In this document: positions 10,918 through 21,902 of the stretch, piece after piece
Layout of the letters: each line of letters opens with the position of its first letter
Numbering within the stretch: the first letter of the stretch is position 1
NCBI GenBank assembly: GCA_012656075.1
Contig: JAAKBF010000047.1
Coordinates: 620,001-684,000 of the forward strand
Reading direction: 5' to 3'
Length of the DNA: 64,000 nt
Source: Phytophthora hibernalis
Taxonomy: Eukaryota; Oomycota; Peronosporomycetes; Peronosporales; Peronosporaceae
Position numbers and translations under genes: made by a program
The notes under the pieces: model-generated
Told to the model about the DNA's origin: nothing
The model's input: only the letters and a program-made list of their open reading frames with translations
Databases searched by the model: none

Positions 10918-11963
10918 ATGGGGTGTTGCTGCGAGTGGCGCGCGCCGCGGTCGCTGCGCTTCGTGCTGCCGGGCCTGATCGTGGGCCTGATCCTGTACCT
11001 GTACTCGTCTTTCGTGGTGTTTAACCACGCGCGCGTGCTGGAGAGCGGCGCTGAGCCGTGGGAGCTGCTGCTGTTCCACGTGATGACGTTTTTGCTGTGC
11101 TGGTCGCTGGTGCAGACGCTGCGGTCCACGGACTCGTTCCTGCCGCGGCGTTCGCTGAGCAAGGAGCAGATGCTCGAGTTGAAGCAGCAGCAGATGGAAC
11201 CGGATGACTCATCAGTCGAATGTAAGATGAATGGCGCCGTGCGCACGTGTCGCAAGTGTCGCGCGCTCAAACCGGATCGGACCCATCACTGCAGCACGTG
11301 CAGACGCTGCGTGCTCAAGATGGACCATCATTGCGTCTACATCAACAAGTACGGACATAAAATGGAAGCTTTCGGGGACACCAGATGGCGGCAAGTTGAA
11401 GTTGACGGCAATGTTGCCTTTTGTGTTTTGCTGCAGGTGTATTGGCTACTTTAACTACAAGTTCTTCGTGCTGTTCTTGGGCTGGAGCTCGGCGACGTGT
11501 TTGTACCAGAGCAGTTTGATCTTCCGCTACGTGCTGGCGGAGAGTCTGGATCAAGCTGCGACGCTCTACTTCTTCGGCAAGCTGGGCCTCTTCTCGCCAC
11601 ATTTGCAGGTTGGTCAGTTGTGCTGTACGGTGGAATTCCGTGGTTCTGATGTTTTATTTTTTTATTTTTATGCAGGCTGTGAGTGTATTTTTCGGCAGTG
11701 CGTGTATGGGGCTAGCGCTGGCGTGTTTCTACTTGCTACACGTGTACTTCACGGCCCGCAACTTCAGCACGCTCGAGTACTGCGAGAAGCGCGATGACCC
11801 GACTACATCAATTACTACAACGTGGGCATCCTGCGCAACTTCCAGGAAGTATTTGGTACCTTCCGGGAGTTCCCGTACTGGTTTGTGCCGGTGCACATCC
11901 AGCTTTTGGAAGCGAGACGGGAAAACGTTCCCGCTCAACACCAAGTATCTCAAGGTCGACTAG
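10918..11963 (+). CDS. DHHC palmitoyltransferase (two compensating frameshifts)
   Basis: Exons 10918..11348, 11437..11608 and 11676..11963, about 296 aa. It begins MGCCCEWR, followed by two membrane segments (LPGLIVGLILYLYSSFVVF and LLLFHVMTFLLCW), then the zinc-binding DHHC cysteine-rich domain (RTCRKCRALKPDRTHHCSTC...KMDHHCVYIN) split by an intron inside the N-x-CIGYFNYKFF motif, and two more membrane segments. The enzyme transfers palmitate to protein cysteines at Golgi or other membranes. In the last exon, between about 11798 and 11905, the natural family sequence (NYYNVGILRNFQEVFG) is in another frame: adding one C at the CCC run and removing one T at the TTTT run restores it. The annotated frame stays open because the two changes cancel. 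A Golgin-A7/Erf4-like gene, the usual cofactor type, lies at 23.5 kb. Confidence 0.87.
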
Positions 11964-12079
11964 AAAATTCAATAGATCAGCAACACTAACAACGCAACAT
12001 TGGCATCGTTCTTGGGTCGGAACACTAACACTCGTATCATCAATAGCATTCAGTTCCTACTTCAAATACAAACCTTCCT

Positions 12080-13450
12080 CTAGTGTCGAGCTTCCATGGC
12101 TCTACGAGGCCTCTGGGACGTCTGCGACGGAAGCGAAATCACACTGTCCGGTGATTCATCAAAGCGCGTTTGATAAAAATGCTCGATGGCCTTTGCGTCT
12201 GCTCTTACGGATTCTGAGACGGCAAAAGATTCGCGCGCAGCTATCTCATCCGGGTGTTCTGGAAGCCGCGGTGCATCGGCAAGTAGCGGTACTGGGGAAA
12301 GCTTCGTAACAATGACACTGAGAGTTGATTCACTCATATCGGGGACGGCGATTTCGGAAGTAGTGCGCGGTTCCTCTGACGTGCTAAAGAATTCGATAAC
12401 GCTTTGACGTCGCGGGTGCTGATTGCGGAGCGCTCCAACATCATCCAAGGTTGGCTCGTTCGAGATCATTTCATTCCGTAGCCGCTCAAAGCCTTGTAAG
12501 AGAATGTTTCGCTCGCGCTTGGTCGCAACTTCGAGGACAACGCGTCCGCGGTGGTAGCTCTTGCACAGGATAATTATTCCACGACGGCAACTCACTTTCT
12601 TCGCCAACCGTGGAGCCTCTGGGTTCCCTTCCTTCTGAACTGCAATTACCTGTTCGACGTCGTCTACAAATCCAAAACATTGATTGTCAAGGCTCCATGC
12701 GAATACCGCACTCGTTATCGACGATAATACTCACGCAAATTGATCCGTGGCTTCTTCTTCCGCGACGGCGTCCACGTGAGATAGCACTCTCCAGCGTCTG
12801 TATTCAGGACTAATCGTAGCTGAATTGTCTTCAACGCCCCCGAGATGCAAACTTTGCTGGCCGAAAACCCCTCGACTAACAGCAACCTAAAATTTGCTGC
12901 CGAGATATCTTCCTGTTCCTGAGCTCGCTGCGCCGCTAGTCGACCTCGAGCAAGTTGCAGCATGTGGTTGCTCACTTCGTGCCAATTTCGCAATCGTCGA
13001 TACCGTCGATAGATCTGCTGAATGAGCATGATAGATCCCATTCGGTTGCCAACATCAAGCACGAACGCCCTGCCAGAGAAAATAAAACACTGTCAGCGTT
13101 GCATCAAACGCACAGTTAGGGGTTCGTACGAGGATCGATATTTGAACACCGGATACTGCTGCTCCTTCTTTAAAACCTCTCCCTGTTTCGCCAACACTAA
13201 GTCAACTCTAAATGACCAACAGTATATCCAACAACTTGCCATGTGAACTCACCGGCGAATCCGGCAGCAAGCCAAAGAAACGTTGAATGGTTCGGCAGAG
13301 ACTCTCCTCGCTCCATTGTGCAGGCTCAGCCTTCACCTCGTCAAGGAACAGGGTTTCGGATCTCGGCGACTTGGCGTCTTCGGCTTTCCCTAGAATCCGC
13401 TTTTGCTCCGCCGTTGGCGGAGTTGACGACGTGCTTAGCAGACTTCCCAT
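12080..13450 (-). CDS. IQ-motif protein with PH-like domain, likely N-myristoylated
   Basis: Exons 13253..13450, 13130..13207, 12735..13069 and 12080..12663; introns are 45, 60 and 71 bp. Exons 2-4 join in phase, but exon 1 to exon 2 is off by one base, so an indel or a different boundary exists there. The start MGSLLS fits the N-myristoylation rule (Gly2, Ser6), suggesting membrane attachment. The middle has an IQ-like helix (LIQQIYRRYRRLRNW), a calmodulin-binding type. Residues encoded around the exon 3/4 junction form a PH-like beta-barrel (ALKTIQLRLVLNTDAGECYL ... GIIILCKSYHRGRVVLEVAT ... ILLQGFERLRNE). The last 150 residues are Ser/Glu/Pro-rich and probably disordered. A calcium- or lipid-linked signalling adaptor is inferred; the gene is not recognised by name. 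Confidence 0.65.
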
Positions 13451-14315
13451 GACGCTCTTCTCCGTTCCATTCGCCCCAATAATAAAAATGACTCACTTTG
13501 GATCCGCCGCGGGAAATGGTAACGAAAAGTCACGAGAAAACGGAATGAACGGTCAGAATGGGGTCTTTTAAGAGTTTAAAAACTATCGGATACCTAAGGA
13601 CGCTCAATACAGTACTGAAAGCAATGCTTCATCTCACCACGGCCACAGCGCCAGCAGTAGCAGCTCGCATTTGTCAGGACGGAAGCGAATGCAGCATGTA
13701 GTGCTCGAGTACAGTGTCAAACAGCTCGGTGGGCATTCGCTCGCGGATTTGTTCGTACGTGTGTTTGTTTTTGTGGTGCGTGGACGACCACAGTCTACCC
13801 TCTTCGCCCTCCATCAGAGAGCTTGTGCTTGATCTCCGACAACGGGGTCTCTTGTCGAACGTGAATTAATTAATAGCAGTCAAACTCCACACGACAATTT
13901 CAACGAGAGACATGCCTCGGCCCTGACGCTTTGGTCTTGCTGTCGTGGGCCCCAAATGGGGTCGCAAATTTGCCCTCTACGCGCCCGATGCCTTGCTTCT
14001 GCTCCGGCACGTTGTGGGACTCCTGGACCTCGTGGCGGACGACGAAAAGGCCCTTCATCTCGCGCTTTATTGCAGTCGATCCCCGTCATTTGGCGACTGG
14101 ACGCGAGGATTCCTGCAATCTAAACGACTCAATTAACGTTAGTCTCCACAAAAGGCAAGTTGAAGTGGCTGCATCCGCGCGATGGGGATTGGCTCGAGGT
14201 TTATAGCCAATCAGGAGGCCAGTATACTCCTGAAGCAGAGTAATTTTGGTGCTTGACGGACGTCCCACGTCACTTCGACAAGCTCCGCTCACCAAGCAGA
14301 CCTCACTATTATACC
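13451..14315. other. Intergenic, no supported gene
   Basis: Several open frames of 60-90 codons occur near 13880-14210 on both strands with no domain, no splice context and no family resemblance. The stretch separates two divergently oriented genes, so promoters for both are expected near its ends. Confidence 0.5.
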
Positions 14316-15161
14316 ATGACAGCGACCACCGACGCCAGTAACTCGACCTCAACGCCTACTGCGCCGACCGTCGTGAAGGCTGTCGACGGGTTCTTCGCGC
14401 CCAAAACTCCCGCGGGGAAGGACCCGACGCCGCTTTTCAAGAGATTCGACATGGTGCCAGCGTCCTGGAGCGAGTTCCAGCACAAAATCTCTCAGCTGGA
14501 GAAGGAGAAGCGCTCGGACGGCACAGTCAGAAAGATAAAGATCGTGTACTTCCTGCGTCACGCTGAGGGGACGCACAACGAGGCTCACACTAAGTACGGC
14601 TCGCCTCGCTGGGAGGACGAGCTCGCTCGCACCGACGCGTTCCTGGACGCCCCGTTGACCCCCTTCGGCATCAGCGACGCACAAAGCAAGGGGCCACCCA
14701 GTGTCCAGGCAGAGCTCGAGAGAGGCATGCCATCCATTGAGAGGGTCGTGGTGTCGCCCATCTCGCGCGCCATTCAAACGGCGCAACACTTTTTCACCAA
14801 GGAGCAGGTGCCGGACGAACCGTTCACGTGCATAGAGAGCTGTCGTGAGACGTTTGACTGCCACACGTGCAACAAGCGGCGACTGCTGTCGGAGCTCAAG
14901 CGTAGATTTCCGGACGTGGATTTCTCGCGCATGGCGGACGAGGAGGACCAACTCTGGTCCACGACGCACCGCGAGACGACCGAGGAGATCCAGAAACGGG
15001 CAAGAGAATTCTTGCTGGAGCTCTTCCGGGAGGTCCCGGAGCGCTATGTGGTGGTGGCTGCGCACTTGAGTATCATTGAGGCGATTTGTGCGGTCACGCT
15101 GGGCACTCAAGTGCGTCCCAGCAACTGCGAAGTGGTCCCCATCGTGCTGGAGGCGCTCTGA
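14316..15161 (+). CDS. Histidine phosphatase (phosphoglycerate-mutase-like)
   Basis: A single exon of 281 aa from ATG 14316. The disordered Thr/Ser-rich N-terminus is followed by KIVYFLRHAEGTHNEA, the RHG-type motif whose histidine is phosphorylated during catalysis. RVVVSPISRAIQTAQ supplies the conserved Arg, and VVVAAHLSIIEAICAV supplies the second catalytic His. This is the large superfamily that dephosphorylates small molecules or proteins; oomycete members of this form are usually annotated simply as phosphoglycerate mutase family. A paralogue lies tail-to-tail 169 bp downstream. In this copy the second His sits in AAHL, where the neighbour has VTHSG; that change of the following Ser/Gly may alter specificity. 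Confidence 0.85.
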   Translation: MTATTDASNSTSTPTAPTVVKAVDGFFAPKTPAGKDPTPLFKRFDMVPASWSEFQHKISQLEKEKRSDGTVRKIKIVYFLRHAEGTHNEAHTKYGSPRWEDELARTDAFLDAPLTPFGISDAQSKGPPSVQAELERGMPSIERVVVSPISRAIQTAQHFFTKEQVPDEPFTCIESCRETFDCHTCNKRRLLSELKRRFPDVDFSRMADEEDQLWSTTHRETTEEIQKRAREFLLELFREVPERYVVVAAHLSIIEAICAVTLGTQVRPSNCEVVPIVLEAL

Positions 15162-15329
15162 ATTTGAAATACGCGAGTTGGGAGCTGTAGAGGAGGATAC
15201 AAAGTGCTGCGATGCCCACATTAACAAACGAAATTTAACTTTTTCACGTGGGTTTGACTACGGCGTCCTTCAAATGCTGATGTTGAAGCAACACTGCGTA
15301 GACACCACATTTGCTGTCCGTTGCAAAAA

Positions 15330-16213
15330 TTAGACCACCTCGAGTACAAGAGGGATGACTTCGCAGTTCGCCGGATGGATACGGATACCCAGTACGACGG
15401 CGCACACCGCCTCCATGAAGCCTGAGTGCGTCACGACCGCAACATTTCGCTCGGGGATGTCACGGAAGAGCTCGAGCAGAAAGACTCTAGCGCGGGCCTG
15501 CATCTCCTCGTCCGTCTCGCGATGCGTCGGTGTCCAGAGCATGTCGTGCTCGTCCTTGATCGCTGAGAAGTCCACATCCAGAAACTTGAGCTTCAGTTCT
15601 GCGACCGAGCGCCTCTTATCGCACGTGTGACAGCCAAGGATCTCCCTGCAGCTTTCCATGCACACGAACGGCGTATTGGGCACTTGGTCCTTGGTGAAGA
15701 AGTTGTTGGCCGTCTGGATGGCACGCGAGAGCGGAGAGACGACCACCCGCTCGAGTGGAGGCATGCCTCTCTCCAGCTCCAGCTTGACATTGTCCGGGCC
15801 TTTGCTCTGCGCGTCACTGACACCAAATGGTGTCAAGTCTGCGTCCAGGTACTTGTCTTCGAAGGCGAGTTTGGACTCCCAGAGTGCCGTGCCAAACTGT
15901 TTAGCCGCCGCGTTGTGGGTGCCCTCGGCATGCCGCACAAAGTACACGACCTTCACCTGCCTTGGGGCTTCAAGCTGGGCGAGTTTCCGTTGGAACTCGT
16001 CCCAGGATGGGGGCACGAGCTCGAAGCGCTTGAAGAGCGAGGACTTGTCCGCTGCGACGGAGGCTTTGAAGCGAAAAAGCCCTCAACAGCTCGGATCGCA
16101 GTGGGCGCCGCGCCACCTTCAACTACCTTGGCAGGGGTCATTCTCGCTACACTGCTGCTTGGTGAAGATGCGACACTGGCGTCCGTCCAGCTGGACGCCG
16201 ATGTAACGGACAT
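15330..16213 (-). CDS. Histidine phosphatase paralogue (one frameshift)
   Basis: This is homologous along its whole length to the convergent gene at 14316..15161. The start at 16213 encodes MSVTSASSW, then AVEGFFASKPPS as in the neighbour. Near 16050-16060 the frame slips; adding one base leads into SSLFKRFELVPPSWDEF and the intact catalytic body. The body has VKVVYFVRHAEGTHNAA (phospho-acceptor His), RVVVSPLSRAIQTAN and VAVVTHSGFMEAVCAV (second His). It is about 294 aa when continuous. The pair forms an inverted, tail-to-tail duplication that has diverged clearly in protein sequence, so the duplication is old. The frameshift may be a consensus error; if real, the intact start would be the internal ATG at 16016, losing 65 residues but no catalytic motif. 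Confidence 0.83.
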
Positions 16214-16805
16214 TTGTCGGAATTAATCGGATCGGATCCACCGAAATGACGAAATAACTTATGATTGTCCAACAATTAGAACTACTGTACCCATTCGTCA
16301 TCGATCGATGAAGATGGCACCAACCTGCCAGGTTGGTGCTTCCTCCAGGACTCCCAACTTGGGAGCCTGCTGTAGACTGCAGTACATGTACATGTACAGA
16401 GATCACCAAGCAAATCGTCGAATGCCGAGGCAAGCACCGCATGGTCGGACTGCACTTGGCCCGACGACGAGTATCTGCGACACTGCTGCGATCGCGTAAA
16501 CGGCCGAAAACGAAGTTCATGGAGTCCAGCAACATGGCGAAGTCTCGGTGCAAGAAGCAGCGAGACTTCCGACAGGAGCAGCAGCCACAAAGCGTCGAGT
16601 CCGGCGCCGCAGGGCAAAGGTGGGGATCTGCCATCGACGACGTTGTTCGAGTTGTTTTGGCCTCAGTATCGCCCGATACAAAACAAACACTTTTGGGCCA
16701 ATCAGCGCGCATCGCACTTGAGTTCCGTTGGTCGTCTTACAATGGCCAAGTCTAAATTTCTCACCTGAGAAAAATCAGAAAGCGGAATGACACGGGAGAC
16801 TCACC
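16214..16805. other. Intergenic, no supported gene
   Basis: A 140-codon plus-strand frame at 16333..16755 and overlapping minus-strand frames have basic, low-complexity composition and no domain. A short alternating GTACATGTACATGTAC tract lies at about 16384. I do not call a gene here. Confidence 0.45.
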
Positions 16806-16826
16806 AGCTCATTTTCGTTTTCGCTT
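16806..16826 (+). promoter_or_regulatory. Inr plus FPR-like core promoter
   Basis: GCTCATTTTCGTTTTCGCTT fits the oomycete initiator plus flanking element. It ends about 30 bp before ATG 16857 and argues against the in-frame ATG at 16787, which would lie upstream of transcription start. Confidence 0.45.
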
Positions 16827-16856
16827 CGGTTTACGCACTTGCCTTCTGTATTCGCA

Positions 16857-17512
16857 ATGACACAAGACTCTATCAAGAAAAATTTAAGCAGGCAAAGCCC
16901 AGAGAGCAAAGCCCCCGACCACAAGCGCGTGCGACTCTGTCCGCCCCAAGCGACTGCAGCTCCAGTGTCGACGGCTCTGCCACCTCTTCCCCGCTCAGGA
17001 GCTTCGCACCACAGAAATCTGCAGCTTCTACAGCTTCTACAGCTCCCAGCAACGCCCACAAGTTGACAGAGCTTCGACGCAAGTACTTGGACGACATTAC
17101 CATGGTCATTCAGGAACTCAAGTCCGTGCTCACGTACGGCCCGGGGTCGGCGTGTCCCAACGCTCCCGTGCCCGCGTCGGTCGTGCTCAAGCTCGTGCGC
17201 ACGGTGCAGACATTGGAGAAGCTGCGTGGACTTCTGATGATGCACCCAATTCGACTTCGACGAGTGTCGCTGGCCCAGCTGGAGACCGTCGAGCAGCAGC
17301 TCAAAACGCACCTGCTACCGCTCGCGACGCTGTTCCGCAGCTTCGAAGGAGACAAGACAAAGGAGAGAGAACGAGCAGCGTCAATTGGAGTCAAGATGGA
17401 GCAGGACTTCTGTGACAGTAAATCTCCACGCTCACCGTCCGGGGCTGCAGTGACGCCACAACCCCGACACGACTGGCGCTTCCTGTCGATGGCACTCAGT
17501 CTGCAGTTGTAG
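16857..17512 (+). CDS. Small protein of unknown function (one frameshift)
   Basis: Starting at ATG 16857 the frame encodes MTQDSIKKNLSRQ, then KAPDHKRVRL (a basic, possibly nuclear motif) and a Pro/Ala-rich stretch. It runs out near 17066. Adding one C in the CCCC run at 16989-16992 joins it to the longer frame ending at 17512 with a smooth PPLPPLRSFAPQ junction, giving about 218 aa. The C-terminal half looks folded and helical (KLTELRRKYLDDITMVIQEL, then VLKLVRTVQTLEKLRG). The initiator-like element 30-50 bp upstream supports this start. I do not recognise the family; a small nuclear or transcription-complex protein is possible but not shown. Confidence 0.6.
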
Positions 17513-17762
17513 TTTTCCCGTTAGCTAAGAAACTAATAAAAACAAGCTAATTTATTGTAGATTACGCGTTCCTGTGCATGTGAGTTGCGTTCGGATCCAG
17601 TAAGATGCCATTTACCTGGTTGTGCACGTAGTATGACGCTCCATCACTTAGCTGCGTAACCATCTTGCATGTCCCTCAGGTCAAAACAGAAAGCTGGCAG
17701 GTGTCTATGAGGTCGACTCAACAGTACATGTAGACATGCTTTCGTGACGAATGAATGTGAGC

Positions 17763-18787
17763 CTATGCGTACGCATGGAACATGTCCAGCGAGGTGTCGA
17801 CGGCCTCCGCGCTTTCCCACTGCCGAATCACTTCTCGAGAGCGAAGATCTGCTTGTCGAATTGGCTCCGGTACTCGAAACTTCGAGCACGCCTGGGCGAT
17901 AGCGACGCTCGTATCCAGCGACAGCATGTGCCCCACTGACACGTAGACGGGATTCTTGACACCAGCAGTGCCGCACAACGCAGCTCCCCAAACCTACCAG
18001 CAGATCAGATCTCCACGTAAGAAAACAACGACAGCAACCAGATCAGAACAAAAGAAGCACTACCTTGCCGGATTGTCCTGCCAGCTTGACGAGATCGCAG
18101 TTCTCTTCGCGAGCTTTGGCCATCATACCCTTACGTCAGGCTTGGTGAGACCGTCGACATGTAAGAAAGTCTTTCCCACACCAATAGTAGGAATGCTCTC
18201 GAGCACACCGAAGTGAGATGCCAGGCCAAAGCCCTGCGGGTGCAGCACACCATTGCCGTCCACCAGCGTCACATCAGGCAACAGATCTACAGCAGCAACA
18301 GTGAGCTTCGAGCAAGGACCTTGTGCCCACACACCCTCGTACCTGGTCGACGGCTACAGAGATCTTCGTACAGCTTCGTTAGCGCCGGTATCTCTCGGAA
18401 GGCCAAGAAACCAGTAATGTATGGGGCTGGCAGGGACACGTAGGTGAAGGCCTCGTACAGCACAGTCAGGGAAGGATACTCCAATACCACGATGGAGGCA
18501 CACGCGTGCTCATTTGAGCCCTTCAAGAAGCTGATGTCGACTCCTGCGACTCTCTGCAGCAATTTGCAATTTGCATCGTCCGAAGGACTTGTAACACCAG
18601 CATCAGAAAATAGCTGCCACTGCACGACGTCCGTCTCGATCAACTGCTTCTTGAGCTCCAGTTGTTCCGCTGTTTATCAATAGTCAAATGAATCCAGGTA
18701 AGCACAATTGTCAACACGTTACCGAACAAAGATAAATGACGCACTTGTCCACTGTTCGCGCGTTGCTTCGGTATCCTCGCTCGCCAT
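17763..18787 (-). CDS. ENDOV: Endonuclease V (one frameshift)
   Basis: Four exons, 18745..18787, 18343..18669, 18064..18286 and 17763..17993, with introns of 75, 56 and 70 bp in consistent phase. Family motifs are in order: VAGVDISFLKG (metal-binding Asp of the RNase H-like fold), FREIPALTKLYEDL, LVDGNGVLHPQGFGLASHFG (second Asp and conserved Gly/His), GVGKTFLHVDGL, and near the end VGHMLSLDTSVAIA with FRVPEPIRQADLRSRE. The enzyme cleaves nucleic acid one base 3' of inosine; in eukaryotes mainly inosine-containing RNA. In exon 3 the frame breaks after TKPDV; adding one base at the CCC run 18128-18130 restores MMAKAREENCDLVKL and the phase of the next intron. That is probably a consensus error. 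Confidence 0.88.
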
Positions 18788-18820
18788 GGTTGGTGCAGTA
18801 TCCGGGTCTTTTGCCTTGTG

Positions 18821-18838
18821 AGCTTTTGCAAGAATGAG
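18821..18838 (-). promoter_or_regulatory. Inr-like core promoter of the endonuclease V gene
   Basis: On the minus strand CCTCATTCTTGCAAAAGC fits the initiator TCATTYYNCA with an AAAAG flank, about 45 bp upstream of ATG 18787. Confidence 0.45.
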
Positions 18839-18948
18839 GAGCTACCGGTACGATTGTTTCTACCAATCGAACGGAAGTTGCCTTTTGTGAGTGAAGGTCG
18901 TTTGAAGTTGTCCTTGAGGACGTTTTGTATTTCACGTCGTGTGCTGGC

Positions 18949-20269
18949 CTACTCCACAGCCGTGACTGGGTCTTCATGCAGAAGCTGCTTCACGAGCTCC
19001 TTCTGCTTGGCCGATAGCTTCGTGGGGAAGCGGATCTCGTGGTGCACGTGCAGGTCGCCGCGCTGGGACGGGTAATTATGCACGGGCATGCCCTCTCCCT
19101 GCACGTTGCGGACCTCAAACGGCGTGGTAACCTGCGCATTGGTCAGCACCACAGTACGGTCATCCAGGTGCTTCATGGGCTTCTTGTAGCCCAGCAACGC
19201 TTCCTCCAGCGAGATCTCCAGGTCGTAGTGTAGATCGTCGTCCGCGCGGCTAAAAGGCAACAGAACCACATCATTAGAACTAGCACAAGTCTACTTTGCC
19301 ACGCGAGGAAGCATTGCGTACCGGAAGCGGTCGTGGGGCACCTGGTGTAGACGGAATATGACGTCGCCCGGCACCATTCCCGGCCGCTGCTCGCTCTCCC
19401 GTTCAAAGACGATCTGGTGGGTCGATGGCATGCCTCGCTCAATGTCCGCCGTCAGCACCTTGTCCTCCTTCACTACCTTGTTACCGTTGCAGAACGGACA
19501 CGCGTGCTTGAAGCTCTTGCCGCGTCCTCCGCACTTGGGACAAGCCTGCTGCATCTGCACCGTGAATCCAGGCCCCATCTTCTGCTGCACCAGCACCTGA
19601 CCCGATCCCCGCACTTCTTGCACGTAGTGGTCTTGCCACCTTTAGCTCCCGTGCCACGGCACTTGCGACAGATGACGTTGCGTGCGAACTGGGCCTGCTT
19701 CTGTGCTCCATTGTAGAGCTCCTCCAGCGTCACAGGGACGTCCACAGCTGCGTCAGGACCGCGCTGCTTGCCGCCACCTCCGAAGAAGGCGTCAAAGGGG
19801 CTGGCCGGACGTCCTGCCGATTTCTCGTCTCGCTCGAGGCCTTCGAAGCCCTCGAGGTCGTACACCTGTCGTTTCTGAGGGTCTGAGAGCACCTCATAGG
19901 CACGGGAGATCTCATGGAAGCGGTCGTGGGCCTCCTCGTCGTCTTGGTTCTTGTCCGGGTGGTACTTGAGGCTCAGTTTGCGGTAGGCTTTCTTGATCTG
20001 GGACTCGGTGGCCTCCATCGTGAGACCCAGTGCTGTCAAATAAGCTTCGTCAGCATCTCGATAAAGTATCCACTACATACTAAAAATAGAGTCAATTGGA
20101 GCCAACTCGTACTCTCGTAAAAGTCGACGTGGTCGTGTTCATGCTCGTGGTGAGGCTCCTGTTGGCCTCCGAAGTTAAAACCAAACGCGTGCACGTCACT
20201 AGCGAACGCCAGCAGCGTCAGCGCCAACGCCAGCAGCAGCAGCAAAGGACTCCGTCGTCGCACAGTCAT
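18949..20269 (-). CDS. ER-type DnaJ (ERdj3/DNAJB11-like) (one frameshift)
   Basis: Exons 20113..20269, 19322..20032 and 18949..19249; introns 80 and 72 bp. The N-terminus is a signal peptide (SPLLLLLALALTLLAF) followed by a His-rich linker and VDFYE. Splicing gives DFYETLGLT, the usual J-domain start, then KKAYRKLSLKYHPDKN with the HPD motif. A Gly-rich linker (FFGGGGK), Cys-x-x-Cys zinc repeats (CRKCRGTG, CKKCG, CPKCGGRG, CPFCNG) and the substrate-binding C-terminal domains follow. No KDEL-type end is visible (TAVE). It would act with BiP in secretory-pathway folding. The frame breaks at the CCCC run 19607-19610; one added base restores the second zinc repeat (CKKCGGSGQV). Confidence 0.88.
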
Positions 20270-20290
20270 GGCGATCCACCACTCAAGAAG

Positions 20291-20307
20291 TCCACGTGGA
20301 AAATGAC
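20291..20307 (-). promoter_or_regulatory. Inr-like core promoter of the ER DnaJ gene
   Basis: On the minus strand GGTCATTTTCCACGTGG matches TCATTYYYCANWT, about 25-35 bp upstream of ATG 20269. Confidence 0.45.
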
Positions 20308-20471
20308 CAGGATACGACGCCTGAAGGCATATGAGATATGGTAGGTTTGATGTGCACCACGTATTGTGTGTGAGATGGCTACATTCCGAGCTGAGATGGC
20401 TACATGAACTTCAACATGAAAGACATGTTACGATGCTGACTGAAAGACATGTTACGATGCTGATTGAGTCT

Positions 20472-21741
20472 CTATAGCAAGACGCACCACCGGTCGAAGA
20501 ACTTGGGGTTCTCGTCTGCCTGCCCGTGGACGTTCGCTCGGTCCATTTTCGTCAGCAACTTGGTGCCGGTTGGCCTTCCTTCCAGGCGCTTCGCAGTGGG
20601 GAAGAGCCGCATGAGCTGGCGGATGTCGTAGTCCGACATGTATGGGTCTAGAAACCAGTCGTGGGTCTTCAAATGTGAAGGATTTGGTGTGTCGGTAGTG
20701 TCGGTGCCTTCACAGTGACTACAGTTTAGCGCGAGCACTAGCAGAGCAAGGGCGTTGTGCGTGAATTCAGCGTCACCGCTTTCAACGAACACCGCGTCCG
20801 AAACTGAGGAAAGAGACAAGCATACGCATCAGCAAAGCGGGTCGAAAAATGACTCGACGGCTTCATATACGTACTTTTCCACGCGACAACGGTAGAGCTC
20901 TCCAGGTTCCACTGCAGAGCAGCGTGTAAACCAGCCAAAAAGGATGACAGCCAACGTTGGTAAGGTGCTTTTCGAGGAACACCTCCATCCGCTCCATCAT
21001 TTTAGTGTGATTCTCGATTGTGCGCAAGTAGTCATGCTGAACACGAACGGATTGTTGCTGTCGTCCGCTGTCATCAGTCCAGAGCTCAAAGTTGGTTCCC
21101 TGAGCCTCCTTCGCTCGAGCTTCGAAGTCTGAATACTGCACCGATTGCAAACACCCACGTAAGAACCAGATTACCAAAATACAATATCCCACATCTCACC
21201 CTTTGCTTGGAAATATGAGCATGGAACCCCGCGCGCACTTCACTCTTCACCACTTCCAACATCTGAATGCTGCCAGCACAATCAGCGTCCCATCTCCCAT
21301 CAAACTTTCAACCTACAGCGCCACTCACTTCTCGTTGAAGCTCTCTTCGTGACCTGGTATCATGCATTTCTGGACCCCAAGAGCTGCACGAGCTCCGAAA
21401 ACTGCGCGTCAGCGTCCGCATCCTCCTCCGTCGAAATACTACATAAAGCCAATTGTTTCAGCATAAAATCATCTGTAAAACTGCAACAACATCTCGAGCG
21501 CACCTGATTTCGTCTACTTTACTCGCTTCGAAGTAGTCTAACACGCGTTTGGCCGCCTCGTCCTGGTCATAGTAGAACTCACTGCACAGTTGGCGCCAGC
21601 GTTGCTGACGCACAATGCGGTTGGCCTCCATACTTTCACACTGACAACCTGAAACACAGACGCATGTAACGAGCCATCAGAATCTCCGCAACGACGACTA
21701 CAGTCTCCGTGGTGGCTAGCCAACCCACCTTCGCCGCCCAT
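20472..21741 (-). CDS. Unrecognised protein, six to seven short exons (one frameshift)
   Basis: The start at 21741 (MGGEG) is followed by short exons joined by GT-AG introns of 44-90 bp. The second begins CQCESMEANRIVRQQRWRQ and contains FYYDQDEAAKRVLDYFEASK. One added base at the CCCC run 21375-21378 keeps GVQKCMIPGHEESFNE in frame. Then come IQMLEVVKSEVRAGFHAHI, YSDFEARAKEAQGTNFELW, and a helical HTKMMERMEVFLEKHLTN. A 44-bp intron (20896..20939) leads to WNLESSTVVAWK and the last exon, rich in acidic and Leu residues, ending DRWCVLL at 20472. It has no signal peptide or membrane segment. I recognise no family. The exon phases agree, which makes the gene real, but individual boundaries may differ. 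Confidence 0.6.
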
Positions 21742-21902
21742 GATCTTGAGATGTGATGGTGTGCTCGACGGATACGAATGTGGCGATTATCTGCCAATCA
21801 TAGTGAATGAGATGCGATTTGATTGGGTAAAAGAAAAGGGTCCTTCAAATGTAGCCATATTTCGCGTTGATGCAGTTGTCATTGTCCTCTGATGTCCTTC
21901 AA

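Noticed and set aside
16787..16860. ATG 16787 as the start of the unknown gene at 16.9-17.5 kb
   Set aside because: An initiator-like element lies downstream of it at 16806-16826, and the ATG 16857 reading gives a smoother protein after one homopolymer correction.
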